This document shows, piece by piece, positions 44,315 through 53,700 of a stretch of 64,000 nt of DNA (the first letter of the stretch is position 1; every line of letters starts with the position of its first letter). Origin of the DNA: Butyrivibrio sp. LB2008 (lineage in GTDB: Bacteria; Bacillota; Clostridia; Lachnospirales; Lachnospiraceae); contig NZ_JHXZ01000015.1 in NCBI RefSeq assembly GCF_000621565.1, forward strand, positions 62,001 to 126,000, given 5' to 3'. A model generated the notes under the pieces. That model was not told the origin of the DNA and did not search any database. It saw only the letters and a program-made list of their open reading frames with translations. The position numbers and the translations under genes are program-made.

Positions 44315-44737
44315 ATGGCAAATTATATCAGTGTACCTCGTGATTTTTCCAAAGTGAAATCCAAGGTATTTTTTAATCTGACAAAAAGACAGCTCATATG
44401 CTTTTCGCTGGGAGCAATGATAGGTGTTCCCACCTTCTTTCTCATAAAACGGTTTGGAAATGTAACAGTGGCAACTCTTGGGATGATGATCACCATGATG
44501 CCGCTGTTTTTTCTTGCCATGTATGAAAAGAATGAGCAGCCGCTTGAGGTGTACATAGAGCATTTCATTGATGCTACGTTCAAAAGACCTAAAGTACGCC
44601 CGTATAGAACACAAAATTATTATGCACTGCTTGAAACAATAGCAGAGCAGGAAAGGAAGACAGATGATAAAACCATTTCAAAAGGGAAAGAAAAAAAGAG
44701 ACGTGCCTCAGACCGCACAGGAAAGCATTCCCTTTGA
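44315..44737 (+). CDS. prgI: PrgI-family membrane protein (VirB3-like)
   Basis: A 140-residue protein. The N-terminal SVPRDFSKVKSKVFFNLTKR pattern followed by two membrane helices (LGAMIGVPTFFLI, GMMITMMPLFFLAMY) is diagnostic of PrgI, the VirB3-like component. RBS AAGGAGG. Its last 74 bases overlap the start of the VirB4 gene. Confidence 0.9.
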   Translation: MANYISVPRDFSKVKSKVFFNLTKRQLICFSLGAMIGVPTFFLIKRFGNVTVATLGMMITMMPLFFLAMYEKNEQPLEVYIEHFIDATFKRPKVRPYRTQNYYALLETIAEQERKTDDKTISKGKEKKRRASDRTGKHSL

Positions 44738-47024
44738 CAGATTGTTTCCCGATGGCATATGCCGCGTAGGGAAGAACTTTTACACTAAGACAATACAGTT
44801 TCAGGATATCAATTACCAACTTGCTCAGCAGGAAGATCAGACGGAGATATTTGAGGAATGGTGCAGTTTCCTTAACTTCTTCGATAGTTCGGTGCACTTC
44901 CAGCTATCATTCTTGAACCTCACGACAGATGTGGAGAAGTTTGAGAAAAAGATAGCCATAAAGCACAGGGGCGACGGCTACGACAGAGTTCGTGACGAGT
45001 ACAGTTACATGCTGTTTCATCAGATGCAGGCAGGAAACAACGGACTTACCAAGACGAAGTTCCTTACCTTTGGAATACATGCAAACGGTATGAAAGAGGC
45101 TAAGCCAAGGCTTGCACATATTGAGAACGATCTTCTCAACAACTTTAAGAGAATAGGAGCGGTAGCCGCAACTCTTAATGGAATGGAGAGACTTGAGCTT
45201 ATGCATGCTCAGTTCCATATGGGGGATGATTCCAAGTTCTATTTTGACTGGAATGATTTTTTTAAAGCGGGATCCTCCGTTAAGGATGCCATTGCACCAA
45301 GCAGCTTCTACTTCAAGAACGGAAGAGTCTTTAAGATGGGAAGTACTTACGGTTGCATGAGTTTTTTGCATATAACGGCATCTGATATAAGCGACAGGAT
45401 GCTTGCTGATTTTCTTTCCATGGAATCAAGTCAGATAGTTTCGATACATCTGCAGTCGGTCAATCAAAATGAAGCGATAAAGACCATAAAACACACCATC
45501 ACTGAACTTGACAGATCCAAGATAGATGAGCAGAAACGGGCTGTCCGCTCCGGATATGACATGGATATAATTCCATCCGATCTTGCGACTTACGGAAAAG
45601 ATGCAAAAGAACTCCTGAAGGAATTACAGTCACAGAATGAAAGAATGTTCCTTATGACATTTCTTGTCATGAACACCGGGACAACACAGCAGGAGCTTGA
45701 GAACAATTTCTTTCAGGCAAACAGTATAGCTCAGAAGCATAACTGCAATCTTATAAGACTCGATTTTCAGCAGGAGCAGGGACTTATGAGTATGCTTCCG
45801 CTTGCAAGCAATCTTATCGAGATAAGAAGAGGAATGACCACTTCTTCGACGGCTATCTTTGTTCCGTTTACGACTCAGGAGCTGTTCCAGACGGGAAAAG
45901 AATCTCTGTATTACGGTGTGAATGCACTTTCGAGTAACCTCATCATGGTAGACAGAAAGCTCCTTAAGAATCCCAACGGACTTATACTTGGAACTCCCGG
46001 TTCCGGTAAATCTTTTGCGGCAAAAAGAGAGATTGCTAATGCTTTTCTTGTTACGGATGACGATATCGTCATATCAGATCCCGAGCGCGAGTACAGTCCG
46101 CTTGTCGAGCATTTCGGAGGCCAGGTCATAAAGATAAGTCCGACATCGACGCAGTACATCAATCCAATGGACATCAACAACAATTATTCCGATGATGACG
46201 ATCCGGTCATGCTAAAGGCGGATTTTATCCTATCATTATGTGAGCTTATTGTCGGAGGAAAAGAGGGACTTCTTCCTGTGGAGAAGACGGTCATCGACAG
46301 ATGTATTCACCAGATATACCGAAGGTATTATGAAAATCCTGTGCCTGAGAATATGCCTATACTTGAAGATTTATACAATGAGCTCCTTAAACAGGAAGAA
46401 GCGGAGGCTATACACATAGCTACGGCGCTTGAGATTTATGTATCGGGTTCACTTAATGTCTTTAACCACAGAACAAATGTGGACATAAAGAGCAGGATAG
46501 TCTGTTATGACATAAAGGAACTTGGAAAGCAGCTCAAAAAGATTGGGATGCTCATAATTCAGGATCAAGTTTGGGGAAGGGTATCATCCAACAGAGAAGC
46601 CGGAAAGTCTACAAGGTACTATTCGGATGAGATGCACCTGCTCCTTAAAGAAGAGCAGACAGCCGCTTATACGGTAGAGATTTGGAAGCGATTCAGAAAG
46701 TGGGGAGGAATCCCGACAGGTATAACTCAGAACATTAAGGATCTGCTTGCTTCGCGCGAGATTGAGAACGTTTTTGAAAACTCGGATTTTATTCTCATGC
46801 TCAATCAGGCGGTCGGAGACAGGCAGATTCTTGCCAAGCAGCTTAACATAAGCCCTCATCAGCTCTCGTATGTAACACATTCGGGAGAAGGTGAAGGGCT
46901 GTTGTTTTATGGAAATGTCATTCTGCCGTTTGTGGACAGATTCCCTAAAGACCTTGAACTTTATCGAATCATGACTACGAAGCCGCAGGAGATTCATGAA
47001 GCAAAGGAGCAGAAGAATGGATGA
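44664..47024 (+). CDS. virB4: VirB4-family transfer ATPase
   Basis: A 786-residue ATPase that powers the type IV channel. The N-terminal domain (residues 1-400) is typical of VirB4/TraE; Walker A LILGTPGSGKSFAAKRE is near residue 440 and Walker B in RYYSDEMHLLLKEEQ near 655, followed by a GITQNIKDLL motif. ATG 44664 has AGGAAG upstream. The long overlap with prgI suggests coupled translation. The next gene overlaps its end by eight bases. Confidence 0.95.
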   Translation: MIKPFQKGKKKRDVPQTAQESIPFDRLFPDGICRVGKNFYTKTIQFQDINYQLAQQEDQTEIFEEWCSFLNFFDSSVHFQLSFLNLTTDVEKFEKKIAIKHRGDGYDRVRDEYSYMLFHQMQAGNNGLTKTKFLTFGIHANGMKEAKPRLAHIENDLLNNFKRIGAVAATLNGMERLELMHAQFHMGDDSKFYFDWNDFFKAGSSVKDAIAPSSFYFKNGRVFKMGSTYGCMSFLHITASDISDRMLADFLSMESSQIVSIHLQSVNQNEAIKTIKHTITELDRSKIDEQKRAVRSGYDMDIIPSDLATYGKDAKELLKELQSQNERMFLMTFLVMNTGTTQQELENNFFQANSIAQKHNCNLIRLDFQQEQGLMSMLPLASNLIEIRRGMTTSSTAIFVPFTTQELFQTGKESLYYGVNALSSNLIMVDRKLLKNPNGLILGTPGSGKSFAAKREIANAFLVTDDDIVISDPEREYSPLVEHFGGQVIKISPTSTQYINPMDINNNYSDDDDPVMLKADFILSLCELIVGGKEGLLPVEKTVIDRCIHQIYRRYYENPVPENMPILEDLYNELLKQEEAEAIHIATALEIYVSGSLNVFNHRTNVDIKSRIVCYDIKELGKQLKKIGMLIIQDQVWGRVSSNREAGKSTRYYSDEMHLLLKEEQTAAYTVEIWKRFRKWGGIPTGITQNIKDLLASREIENVFENSDFILMLNQAVGDRQILAKQLNISPHQLSYVTHSGEGEGLLFYGNVILPFVDRFPKDLELYRIMTTKPQEIHEAKEQKNG

Positions 47025-48384
47025 TGAAAGAAAAAAGAATAGTGAAGATAAGAACTCCGGTGTCCAAAGTATTGAAGCCGGATTATCTGTAGCTCATGTC
47101 TATGCAGAAAAGCTTGAGAAATATAACTATAAGAAAAAGCAGAGAGCAAGAAAGCTTCGTAAGCATATGGCAGAGGACAGAGCTGTGCAGAAGTCTGAAT
47201 CCAATCCTCAGTCAAAAGCAAGGCAGCGCGCACAGGTAAAAAAAGAGGCTCAGAGAAAAGTACAGAACCGAAGCTCCAAAGAGGCGGCAAATCAGTTTGG
47301 GGATATCAGCAGAAAATTTGTGGATAAAGCCGAAGATCTGACGGGAAAGTTTGCCGAATTTATAACGGAACATTTTGAGGAAAGTTTTGTTGTCATGGTC
47401 GTGATGGTTCTGATCCTTGTAATCGGAGCTCTTTTCTCCTCGTGCGGTTCGGCGCTTACAGGTACTTCCCATGTGGGAGTCACAACAAGTTATACATCCG
47501 ATGATGAGGATATATATGAGGTTGAGGATGACTACAGGGAACTTGAAGAGGCACTGCAAGAAATAATAGACAATGTTGAGACCGATCATACCGGTTATGA
47601 CGAGTATCAATATTACCTTGATAACATCGGGCATAATCCGTATCAGCTTGCGGCAGTGCTCACAGTTCTTTATGAACAGTATAAAGACAGTTATGTGAGG
47701 GGAACTTTGGCTGAGATATTTGAGCGGCAGTATTATCTTTCTTTTAACCCTGTTACGGAGACAAGAACTGATGAAGATAAGGGAGCTCAGTACGAATATA
47801 GGATCCTAAAGGTTACGTTGGTCAATCGAACGCTGGATACTGTTATAAGAGGGCTTGGATTATCTGCAGACCAGATGGCAAGGTATGAAGTTCTTCTTGA
47901 GACATATGGAAATAAGAGATATCTGTTTGAGGAAGATATTTATTCCATTGTGGAGCCGGGAAGATACGGTGAGTATGACGTTCCGCCTGAAGCTCTTACC
48001 AATACGAGATTTTCCAACATGATAAGAGAGGCTGAGAAGTATCTTGGATATCCATATGTCTGGGGAGGAAGCAAACCTTCAACGTCGTTTGATTGCTCAG
48101 GATTTGTGTGCTGGGTAATCAATCATAGCAACAACGGATGGAATGTCGGAAGGACAACTGCGAACGGACTTCTTGGAAGATGTACAAGAGTCTCTGCATC
48201 GGAAGCACAGCCGGGAGACCTTATCTTTTTCAAAGGAACTTATGATGTGAAGGGTGCGAGTCACGTTGCAATATACGTCGGGAATGGGATGATGCTTCAT
48301 GCAGGAAATCCGATTCAGTATACGTCTATAAATACAAACTATTGGCGAAAGCACTTTTACACCTATGGAAGAATAAACGGATGA
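47017..48384 (+). CDS. NlpC/P60 cell-wall hydrolase of the transfer system
   Basis: A 455-residue protein. Residues 1-125 are basic and cytoplasmic, then one membrane helix (SFVVMVVMVLILVIGALF). The outer part has a helical domain (DHTGYDEYQYYLDNIGHNPY) and a C-terminal NlpC/P60 domain (about 325-455) with catalytic Cys in FDCSGFVCW and His in ASHVAIYVG. It cuts peptidoglycan peptides to let the channel through, like CwlT of Tn916-type elements. ATG 47017 has AAGGAG at 8 bases; the upstream ATG at 46996 lies in virB4. Confidence 0.9.
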   Translation: MDDERKKNSEDKNSGVQSIEAGLSVAHVYAEKLEKYNYKKKQRARKLRKHMAEDRAVQKSESNPQSKARQRAQVKKEAQRKVQNRSSKEAANQFGDISRKFVDKAEDLTGKFAEFITEHFEESFVVMVVMVLILVIGALFSSCGSALTGTSHVGVTTSYTSDDEDIYEVEDDYRELEEALQEIIDNVETDHTGYDEYQYYLDNIGHNPYQLAAVLTVLYEQYKDSYVRGTLAEIFERQYYLSFNPVTETRTDEDKGAQYEYRILKVTLVNRTLDTVIRGLGLSADQMARYEVLLETYGNKRYLFEEDIYSIVEPGRYGEYDVPPEALTNTRFSNMIREAEKYLGYPYVWGGSKPSTSFDCSGFVCWVINHSNNGWNVGRTTANGLLGRCTRVSASEAQPGDLIFFKGTYDVKGASHVAIYVGNGMMLHAGNPIQYTSINTNYWRKHFYTYGRING

Positions 48385-48395
48385 AGGAGGTAATT

Positions 48396-48704
48396 ATGTT
48401 TGAGAGAATTGACAGATTAAGAGACGAACTTGAGAGAGCCAAGATGCGGAGAGCTGAGGCGGAGGCGAGAGTCAAAGTTTGTGAGAGTAAGTTAAAAGAA
48501 GCTGAGAATAATCAGATCATATCGGAAGTTGCCAAAAGAAAACTTCGCCCCGAAGAGCTGGCTAAACTTCTTCAGATAGCGGCTGACGGAAGGTTGGAAG
48601 CTCTTTTGTCGGGAAATCCTGTAGAGGGTACTGCAAATGTAAACGATGCGGACTTGGGTAAAGACTATGATGAAAGTGAGGAAACGGGTTATGAGGAATC
48701 TTAA
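48396..48704 (+). CDS. DUF4315-family protein
   Basis: A 102-residue protein with a long N-terminal coiled coil ([20 protein letters not shown]) and the [11 protein letters not shown] motif of DUF4315, then an acidic tail. Such genes always seem to lie between the NlpC/P60 and DUF4366 genes in this family of elements. ATG 48396 has AAGGAGG. Function unknown. Confidence 0.85.
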   Translation: MFERIDRLRDELERAKMRRAEAEARVKVCESKLKEAENNQIISEVAKRKLRPEELAKLLQIAADGRLEALLSGNPVEGTANVNDADLGKDYDESEETGYEES

Positions 48705-49413
48705 GCTTAATAAGTTTGGTATGAAAGCTGTGGCGGGTGCTGCAGCTCTTTTTATTGGAATGACTCCGGTAAATGTATCTGCGAATGCACCGGAGTGTAC
48801 TTGTGAAACAAAATGTACCGAGGATTGCATCAACAAAGAATGCAAGGTATGCGGAAATGATTTCCATGATTGTGAGGGAAAAGAAACGGATGAGCTACCT
48901 GAAGAATATGGGCCGCTTACACCCGACGGAAATATGGAGCTTGTTGATGATTACGGAAGTTTGGAGTGCGGCGGCAAGCAGTTCATAACGGTCGTTACCA
49001 AGAGCGGAAATTATTTCTACATCATAATCGACAGAGATGATGAGGGTAACGAGAATGTTCATTTCTTGAATATGGTTGATGAAAGAGACCTTCTTACTCT
49101 GATGGATGATGAGGAAGTAAAAGAGTATATGGAACTTGTGAAGGAAGAGAATAAAGAGCCTGAGCCTGAACCGACTCCCGCGCCTATTCCAGAACCAGAG
49201 CCGACACCTGCTCCTGAGCCTGCGAAGAAAGACTATACTCTGCTTCTTATCGTTCTTCCCATTACTGCGATCGGAATGATATTTGCATATTTTGCTCTTA
49301 AGAAAAAGAGACAGCAGCCAAAGGATGAACCAGATCCCGATGTGGACTACATGGATGATGAGAATGATTATCTTAACAGGATTGAAGCAGAGGATGTGAG
49401 GGATGATGAGTAA
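48691..49413 (+). CDS. DUF4366-family surface protein
   Basis: A 240-residue protein with a signal peptide ([23 protein letters not shown]), a Cys-rich outer segment ([11 protein letters not shown]), a mixed domain, a Pro/Glu repeat ([20 protein letters not shown]) and a C-terminal membrane helix ([20 protein letters not shown]) with cytoplasmic tail. This is the DUF4366 layout in clostridial transfer operons. ATG 48691 overlaps the previous gene by 14 bases. Probably a surface part of the machine. Confidence 0.85.
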   Translation: MRNLKLNKFGMKAVAGAAALFIGMTPVNVSANAPECTCETKCTEDCINKECKVCGNDFHDCEGKETDELPEEYGPLTPDGNMELVDDYGSLECGGKQFITVVTKSGNYFYIIIDRDDEGNENVHFLNMVDERDLLTLMDDEEVKEYMELVKEENKEPEPEPTPAPIPEPEPTPAPEPAKKDYTLLLIVLPITAIGMIFAYFALKKKRQQPKDEPDPDVDYMDDENDYLNRIEAEDVRDDE

Positions 49414-49738
49414 CCGTGTGATTAATCTGAAGGTGCGAATTACACCGGAAGAGCAGGAGATAATCAGTGAAAAGATTGGGCGTGTAGGCGAAAAAAATAT
49501 CAGTGCCTATATACGAAGACTTGTGCTAACGGGGCATGTGATAGAAGTGGACATGTCCGACTTTAGGGAGTTAAGGAGACTTGTAAGTATCGAGAGTAAT
49601 AATCTCAATCAATATGCAAGACGAGCGAACGAGACCGGAAGTATCTACAAGGCGGATATCGAAAGCTTGCAGAAATCTCATAAGGAGCTTATCCGCCTTT
49701 TGGGAGAAATTCTCGATAAGTTTAACAACATGCAATGA
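49403..49738 (+). CDS. mobC: MobC-like relaxosome accessory protein
   Basis: A 111-residue protein with an N-terminal ribbon-helix-helix-like region ([28 protein letters not shown]) and the [14 protein letters not shown] motif of MobC. It helps the relaxase open oriT. It overlaps the DUF4366 gene by 11 bases. Confidence 0.85.
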   Translation: MMSNRVINLKVRITPEEQEIISEKIGRVGEKNISAYIRRLVLTGHVIEVDMSDFRELRRLVSIESNNLNQYARRANETGSIYKADIESLQKSHKELIRLLGEILDKFNNMQ

Positions 49739-49758
49739 GTGAAATGAGGTAAACGGAA

Positions 49759-51129
49759 ATGGCAGCGACGAGACTGATTGCTATGCATAAGAATATAGGA
49801 AAGTCGGTGGGACAATGCTTGGCTGCTCGAACAGATTATGCCAAGGATGAAGATAAGACCGAAGATGGAAAGTACATAACTGCCTATGCATGCAATGTGG
49901 ATATTGTGGAAAAAGAGTTCTTGGATTCAAGAAATGAATACATAAGAACTACAGGCAGAGAATATAAGGGCGATATTATTGCTTACCAGATCAGGCAATC
50001 CTTTAAACCCGGCGAAGTTACGCCTGAAGAAGCAAATGCGATTGGCTTCGAAACTGCCATGAGGTTTACCAAAGGAAATCATCAATTCATCTGTTGTACT
50101 CACGTTGATAAGGATCATATCCACAATCATGTTATATATAACTCTGTCAATCTTCACTGCGACAAGAAGTTCAGAGATTCATGGTTTTGCGGGATTGGTC
50201 TTAGGCGCCTGTCCGATATGATCTGTCTTGAACATGGCTTATCTGTAATAGAACCATACAAGCACAAGGGAAAGAAACCAATTTATCAAAAGAGCTATCG
50301 GCAGGATATAAGAGATGCCATTGATAAGATTCTTGAAGGTAAGCCCAAAAATCTTGAAGCTCTTTTATCCGAACTTGTTAAATCGGGGTATGAGATAAAG
50401 CGCGGAAAGCACTTGGCACTAAGAGGCCATGGAAGGAAAAATTTTGTCAGGCTTAAATCTTTGGGAAAAGAGTATTCGTTGGAAGCTCTTAAAAATAAGA
50501 TTGAAGGAAGTCTTGAGATTAAAGATTCCAAGCAAGATATTTCTTTTGACCTTCTCGTTGATATTCAGGAAAAAATCAAGCAGGGAAAGGGCACAGGTTA
50601 CGTTCGTTGGAGTAAAAAATTCAACAATAAGGCTATGATGAAAACTTTGCTCTTCTTGAATGATAGGGGAATCAGAAGTTATGCGCAGCTCAAGGAAAAG
50701 GCAGATGTATCGGCTACAGATTTTAGGAAACTTACTGATGGCATAAGAGCTCTTGAAACAAAAATTGATGGGCCGGGAAAGCTTCGTAAACACATGATCA
50801 ACTTCAATAAGACGCGAGCTGTTTTCGAAGAATACAAGAAATCTCGTTACAGCAAAAAGTTCTTTGAAGCTCATCGTGAGGAAATCACAAAGTGCAGAGC
50901 GGCAAAAAATGCTTTTAACGAATATGGGAAAAAGCTTCCTTCAATAAAAGAGCTGAACAATGAAATCGGAAGTCTCTTGCAAGAGAAAAAATCTTTATAC
51001 AAAGACTATTACATTAAGCGGGATGATAATAAAAATCTTCAGGAAGCTAAGAGAAACGTGGAGATGTTTTTGCAGATTGGAGCAAAAGATACAGAAAAGA
51101 AAATCGAGAGGTCGAAGCCTTCTCGGTGA
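49759..51129 (+). CDS. mobA: Relaxase (MOBP-type mobilisation nuclease)
   Basis: A 456-residue relaxase that nicks oriT and stays bound to the DNA end. The N-terminal domain (residues 1-160) shows the candidate catalytic Tyr in CLAARTDYAKDEDKT and the metal-binding HIHNHVIYNSVN motif near residue 118. The C-terminal part is helical and basic. No accompanying primase is seen. The downstream hairpin at 51212 may belong to the transfer region. Confidence 0.92.
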   Translation: MAATRLIAMHKNIGKSVGQCLAARTDYAKDEDKTEDGKYITAYACNVDIVEKEFLDSRNEYIRTTGREYKGDIIAYQIRQSFKPGEVTPEEANAIGFETAMRFTKGNHQFICCTHVDKDHIHNHVIYNSVNLHCDKKFRDSWFCGIGLRRLSDMICLEHGLSVIEPYKHKGKKPIYQKSYRQDIRDAIDKILEGKPKNLEALLSELVKSGYEIKRGKHLALRGHGRKNFVRLKSLGKEYSLEALKNKIEGSLEIKDSKQDISFDLLVDIQEKIKQGKGTGYVRWSKKFNNKAMMKTLLFLNDRGIRSYAQLKEKADVSATDFRKLTDGIRALETKIDGPGKLRKHMINFNKTRAVFEEYKKSRYSKKFFEAHREEITKCRAAKNAFNEYGKKLPSIKELNNEIGSLLQEKKSLYKDYYIKRDDNKNLQEAKRNVEMFLQIGAKDTEKKIERSKPSR

Positions 51130-51211
51130 TATAAAAACGAAGTTATTAAGCGTTAGCGCCGTTCCGAATTTTTCGGTTAAAGGGGTTTGGGGCGGTACGC
51201 CTCCAACAAGC

Positions 51212-51247
51212 GGCAAGAGCATTTGTCCCACAAATGCACTGCTTGCC
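51212..51247 (+). repeat. Two-part hairpin between relaxase and ssb
   Basis: Outer GGCAAG (51212-51217) / CTTGCC (51242-51247) and inner GCATTTGT (51219-51226) / ACAAATGC (51230-51237) with loop CCC. Fourteen base pairs with a small bulge. There is only a weak T-tract. Candidate parts of an oriT or a processing signal; the gap 51130-51351 has no supported gene. Confidence 0.5.
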
Positions 51248-51351
51248 ACTTCTTTTATAGCCCTCGTAGGGATTCTTGAGAAGCGGCGCTACGACTGGAT
51301 TTTAGCTGAGATGTTATGGAAACAAAATTAGAGAACGGAGGGAATAGATAC

Positions 51352-51738
51352 ATGAATAAAATACTGTTATCTGGAAGACTTACAAGAGATGCGGAGATCA
51401 GAAATGCCGACTCCGACAAGAAGGTAGCAAGATGTACTCTTGCGGTAAACAGAGATTACAAAAAAGAGGGAGAAGAGCCCGGAGCAGATTTCATCGGAAT
51501 CGTCGGATTCAAAAATCGCGCGGACTTTCTTGAGAAGTTTGGCAAAAAAGGCGTGAAGTTCATAGTGATCGGACGCGTTCAGACCGGCAGTTATGAAAAA
51601 GACGGAAACCGTGTCTACACCACGGATGTCATAGCGGAGCAGATTGAGTTTGCTGAGAGCAAAAAATCTTCAGATGCCGGATTCAGCGAAGAGTACGCCG
51701 AAGTCCCGGAGGGCTTTGATGGACTTCCGTTTAAATAG
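51352..51738 (+). CDS. ssb: Single-stranded DNA-binding protein
   Basis: A 128-residue SSB: OB fold (MNKILLSGRLTRDAEIR, VARCTLAVNRDYK, GVKFIVIGRVQTGSYEKDG) and an acidic tail. The end is GFDGLPFK, not the DDDIPF type of chromosomal SSB, so binding to host partners may differ. ATG 51352 has GGAGGG. It protects single-stranded transfer DNA. Followed by a terminator. Confidence 0.92.
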   Translation: MNKILLSGRLTRDAEIRNADSDKKVARCTLAVNRDYKKEGEEPGADFIGIVGFKNRADFLEKFGKKGVKFIVIGRVQTGSYEKDGNRVYTTDVIAEQIEFAESKKSSDAGFSEEYAEVPEGFDGLPFK

Positions 51739-51751
51739 TGGGAATTGGTTT

Positions 51752-51788
51752 GGGGAGCTTTGTAGGGATGCAGGGCTCCCTGATTTTT
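51752..51788 (+). terminator. Terminator after ssb
   Basis: GGGAGC (51753-51758) pairs with GCTCCC (51775-51780), then TGATTTTTTG. Confidence 0.65.
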
Positions 51789-51931
51789 TGTTTAAGAGAA
51801 CGATAAATTGATTTAAAGGATTTGAAGATTAAGTATATAATTGTTAAGGTAGATGGTGAAGAAGAGTTTTGAATACTTAACTGAGGAAAACGTGTATCAA
51901 TAAAATTGTTATAGTAAAAGGAGATTATATA

Positions 51932-52489
51932 GTGCAGGATTTTTCAACGGTATTGAAAGTGTTGCTAGAAAAAAGATTGACTCCAACAGTTGCAGCTCTT
52001 GTTTCAGGTGCGTTGATTTATGCTTTTAGCTCTGAAAATAATTGGTTGCTTATCAAACTTGGGAAAATAGGTTATGGGCTTGTGTGGGCTGGTATTGTTT
52101 TTCTTGTACTTACGTGTATTCAAACTCTTACATATTACATAAGGCATTGGCTTTCAGTATATAAAGATTATGCTGAAGATAAAGAATATGAGAAAAAACA
52201 GATGAGGGAAGCAGTTGAGAATATTTGGACTTTTATGGATGAATTGCAGGCTGAAGAGATTAGTTTTATTAGGGAATTTACCCGGAATGGAAATCAAGTA
52301 ATTGAGAAAACTACGGATTTTTTATATGGATACTTGCAACAGAAATATTTTAATCATAATCCTATCATTTTTTTGCGTCTAGTTAAGCATGGGGATGAAA
52401 CATTTGTACAATATCGATTGGATAAATCATTCTATGAATTACTGATGTATTCACTAAAGACATATAACAGAATAAATCATTTTGAATAG
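51932..52489 (+). CDS. SieB-like membrane protein
   Basis: A 185-residue protein with two membrane helices (about 14-32 and 42-66, IGYGLVWAGIVFLVLTCIQT) and a cytoplasmic helical domain. Size and layout resemble superinfection-exclusion protein B. In phages SieB blocks other phages; here it would be defence cargo. The start is GTG 51932 with AAAGGAGA. The family call is tentative, as I saw no unique motif. Confidence 0.45.
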   Translation: MQDFSTVLKVLLEKRLTPTVAALVSGALIYAFSSENNWLLIKLGKIGYGLVWAGIVFLVLTCIQTLTYYIRHWLSVYKDYAEDKEYEKKQMREAVENIWTFMDELQAEEISFIREFTRNGNQVIEKTTDFLYGYLQQKYFNHNPIIFLRLVKHGDETFVQYRLDKSFYELLMYSLKTYNRINHFE

Positions 52490-52508
52490 TATTTAACTTA
52501 GAAAAATT

Positions 52509-52979
52509 ATGAGTTTACATCAAAAAGAACCACGTTTTCACGGAACAACAACTGAAAAGACATCACGGAATATGAGTAAGATTCGCGGTAAAGACACGAA
52601 GATTGAAGTCGTGCTTCGCAAAGCTCTGTGGGAAAAAGGGTATCGATATCGGAAGAATTATAAGACTATACCAGGATGTCCTGATATTGCTCTGACTAAG
52701 TATCGCATTGCTATATTTTGTGATGGAGAGTTTTTTCATGGAAAAGATTGGGAAGTTCTTAGACCAAAGCTCGAGAAGGGAAAGAATCCTGATTATTGGA
52801 TAAAGAAGATTGAAAGAAATCGTAGCAGGGACAAAGAGAAAGATGCACAACTTTTATTCCTTGGATGGACGGTAATACATTTTTGGGGAAAAGATATTTT
52901 AAATAAAACTGATGAATGCGTAAAAGTAATAGAAGAAGCTATATTTGAGACAACGATAGGGGAGGCAGAAATTGACTAG
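52509..52979 (+). CDS. vsr: Very short patch repair endonuclease
   Basis: A 156-residue Vsr-type nicking enzyme. It cuts next to T:G mismatches that arise when 5-methylcytosine deaminates. Motifs: KTSRNMSKIRGKDTKIEV, the catalytic acid region PGCPDIAL and CDGEFFHGKDW, and WTVIHFWGKDI. It belongs to the restriction-modification locus, where it repairs damage caused by the C5 methyltransferase. It overlaps the next gene by eight bases. Confidence 0.93.
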   Translation: MSLHQKEPRFHGTTTEKTSRNMSKIRGKDTKIEVVLRKALWEKGYRYRKNYKTIPGCPDIALTKYRIAIFCDGEFFHGKDWEVLRPKLEKGKNPDYWIKKIERNRSRDKEKDAQLLFLGWTVIHFWGKDILNKTDECVKVIEEAIFETTIGEAEID

Positions 52980-53700
52980 ATCATTAAGGCAGCAAGACAT
53001 GAGAGCAGAGAGCAAATTAGCTGAATTTATGGATTCGTATTTATATAGTAGGATTACACCTACTAAAGATGACAGTAAATTAAAATATGAGAGAAAGCAT
53101 GATGCGAAAGAGCAGTTAGAGGGAATTGATGTTTGCATTGACGTTGATTCAAAAAAGTTTCTTATCGACGAGAAAGCGGCACTATATTATAGTAATGCAG
53201 ATATTGATACGTTTGCTTTTGAGATTAATTCGTTGCAGAGAGGGTGGATGCTTCCTGTCGAAGGATGGTTTGTAAATTATAAGCTACGTACAGAGTATTA
53301 TATGCTAATATGGCCGAACGTAAAATGTGATCGAAAAAGAGGTTGGGTACGAAAAGAGATAAATGCTCTTGAGAAGGATGATTTTACTATTGTAGAAACC
53401 ATGCTTATTTCTAAAGAAAAATTGATTCATAAAATGAATGAATTAGGATATAACAAACAAAAACTTTTAGATTATGCAAGAGTTTTAAGAGAAACAAATT
53501 CTGAAGATAATAAACACATAGAAGATACATTGGAACATGGAATTAGAATAAGAATTTCGACTCATAAAGCCGAAAAGCCTGTTAATGTTCTTATTCCTAA
53601 AAAGATATTAAAAGAACTGGCAGAAAAAAGATATTTTGTTTCGAAGGAAGGCTGTGCATCATTCGAGAATCGAGGAGTAGCACATGGATATAAAAATTGA
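52972..53700 (+). CDS. Uncharacterised nuclease-like protein of the RM locus
   Basis: A 242-residue soluble protein between vsr and the endonuclease gene. It has a PD-(D/E)XK-like stretch, EGIDVCIDVD followed by FLIDEKAAL, that could form a metal site (D...D-E-K). The rest is basic and mixed. It may be a second nuclease or a helper of the restriction enzyme. The start is TTG 52972, preceded by GGGGAGG at 6 bases; it overlaps both neighbours (8 and 17 bases), so the four genes are one operon. Confidence 0.55.
   Translation: MTRSLRQQDMRAESKLAEFMDSYLYSRITPTKDDSKLKYERKHDAKEQLEGIDVCIDVDSKKFLIDEKAALYYSNADIDTFAFEINSLQRGWMLPVEGWFVNYKLRTEYYMLIWPNVKCDRKRGWVRKEINALEKDDFTIVETMLISKEKLIHKMNELGYNKQKLLDYARVLRETNSEDNKHIEDTLEHGIRIRISTHKAEKPVNVLIPKKILKELAEKRYFVSKEGCASFENRGVAHGYKN

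Noticed and set aside
48990..49230. Pro-Glu repeat in the DUF4366 protein as a tandem-repeat finding
   Set aside because: Such PEPEPTPAP linkers are ordinary wall- or surface-spanning segments in this family.
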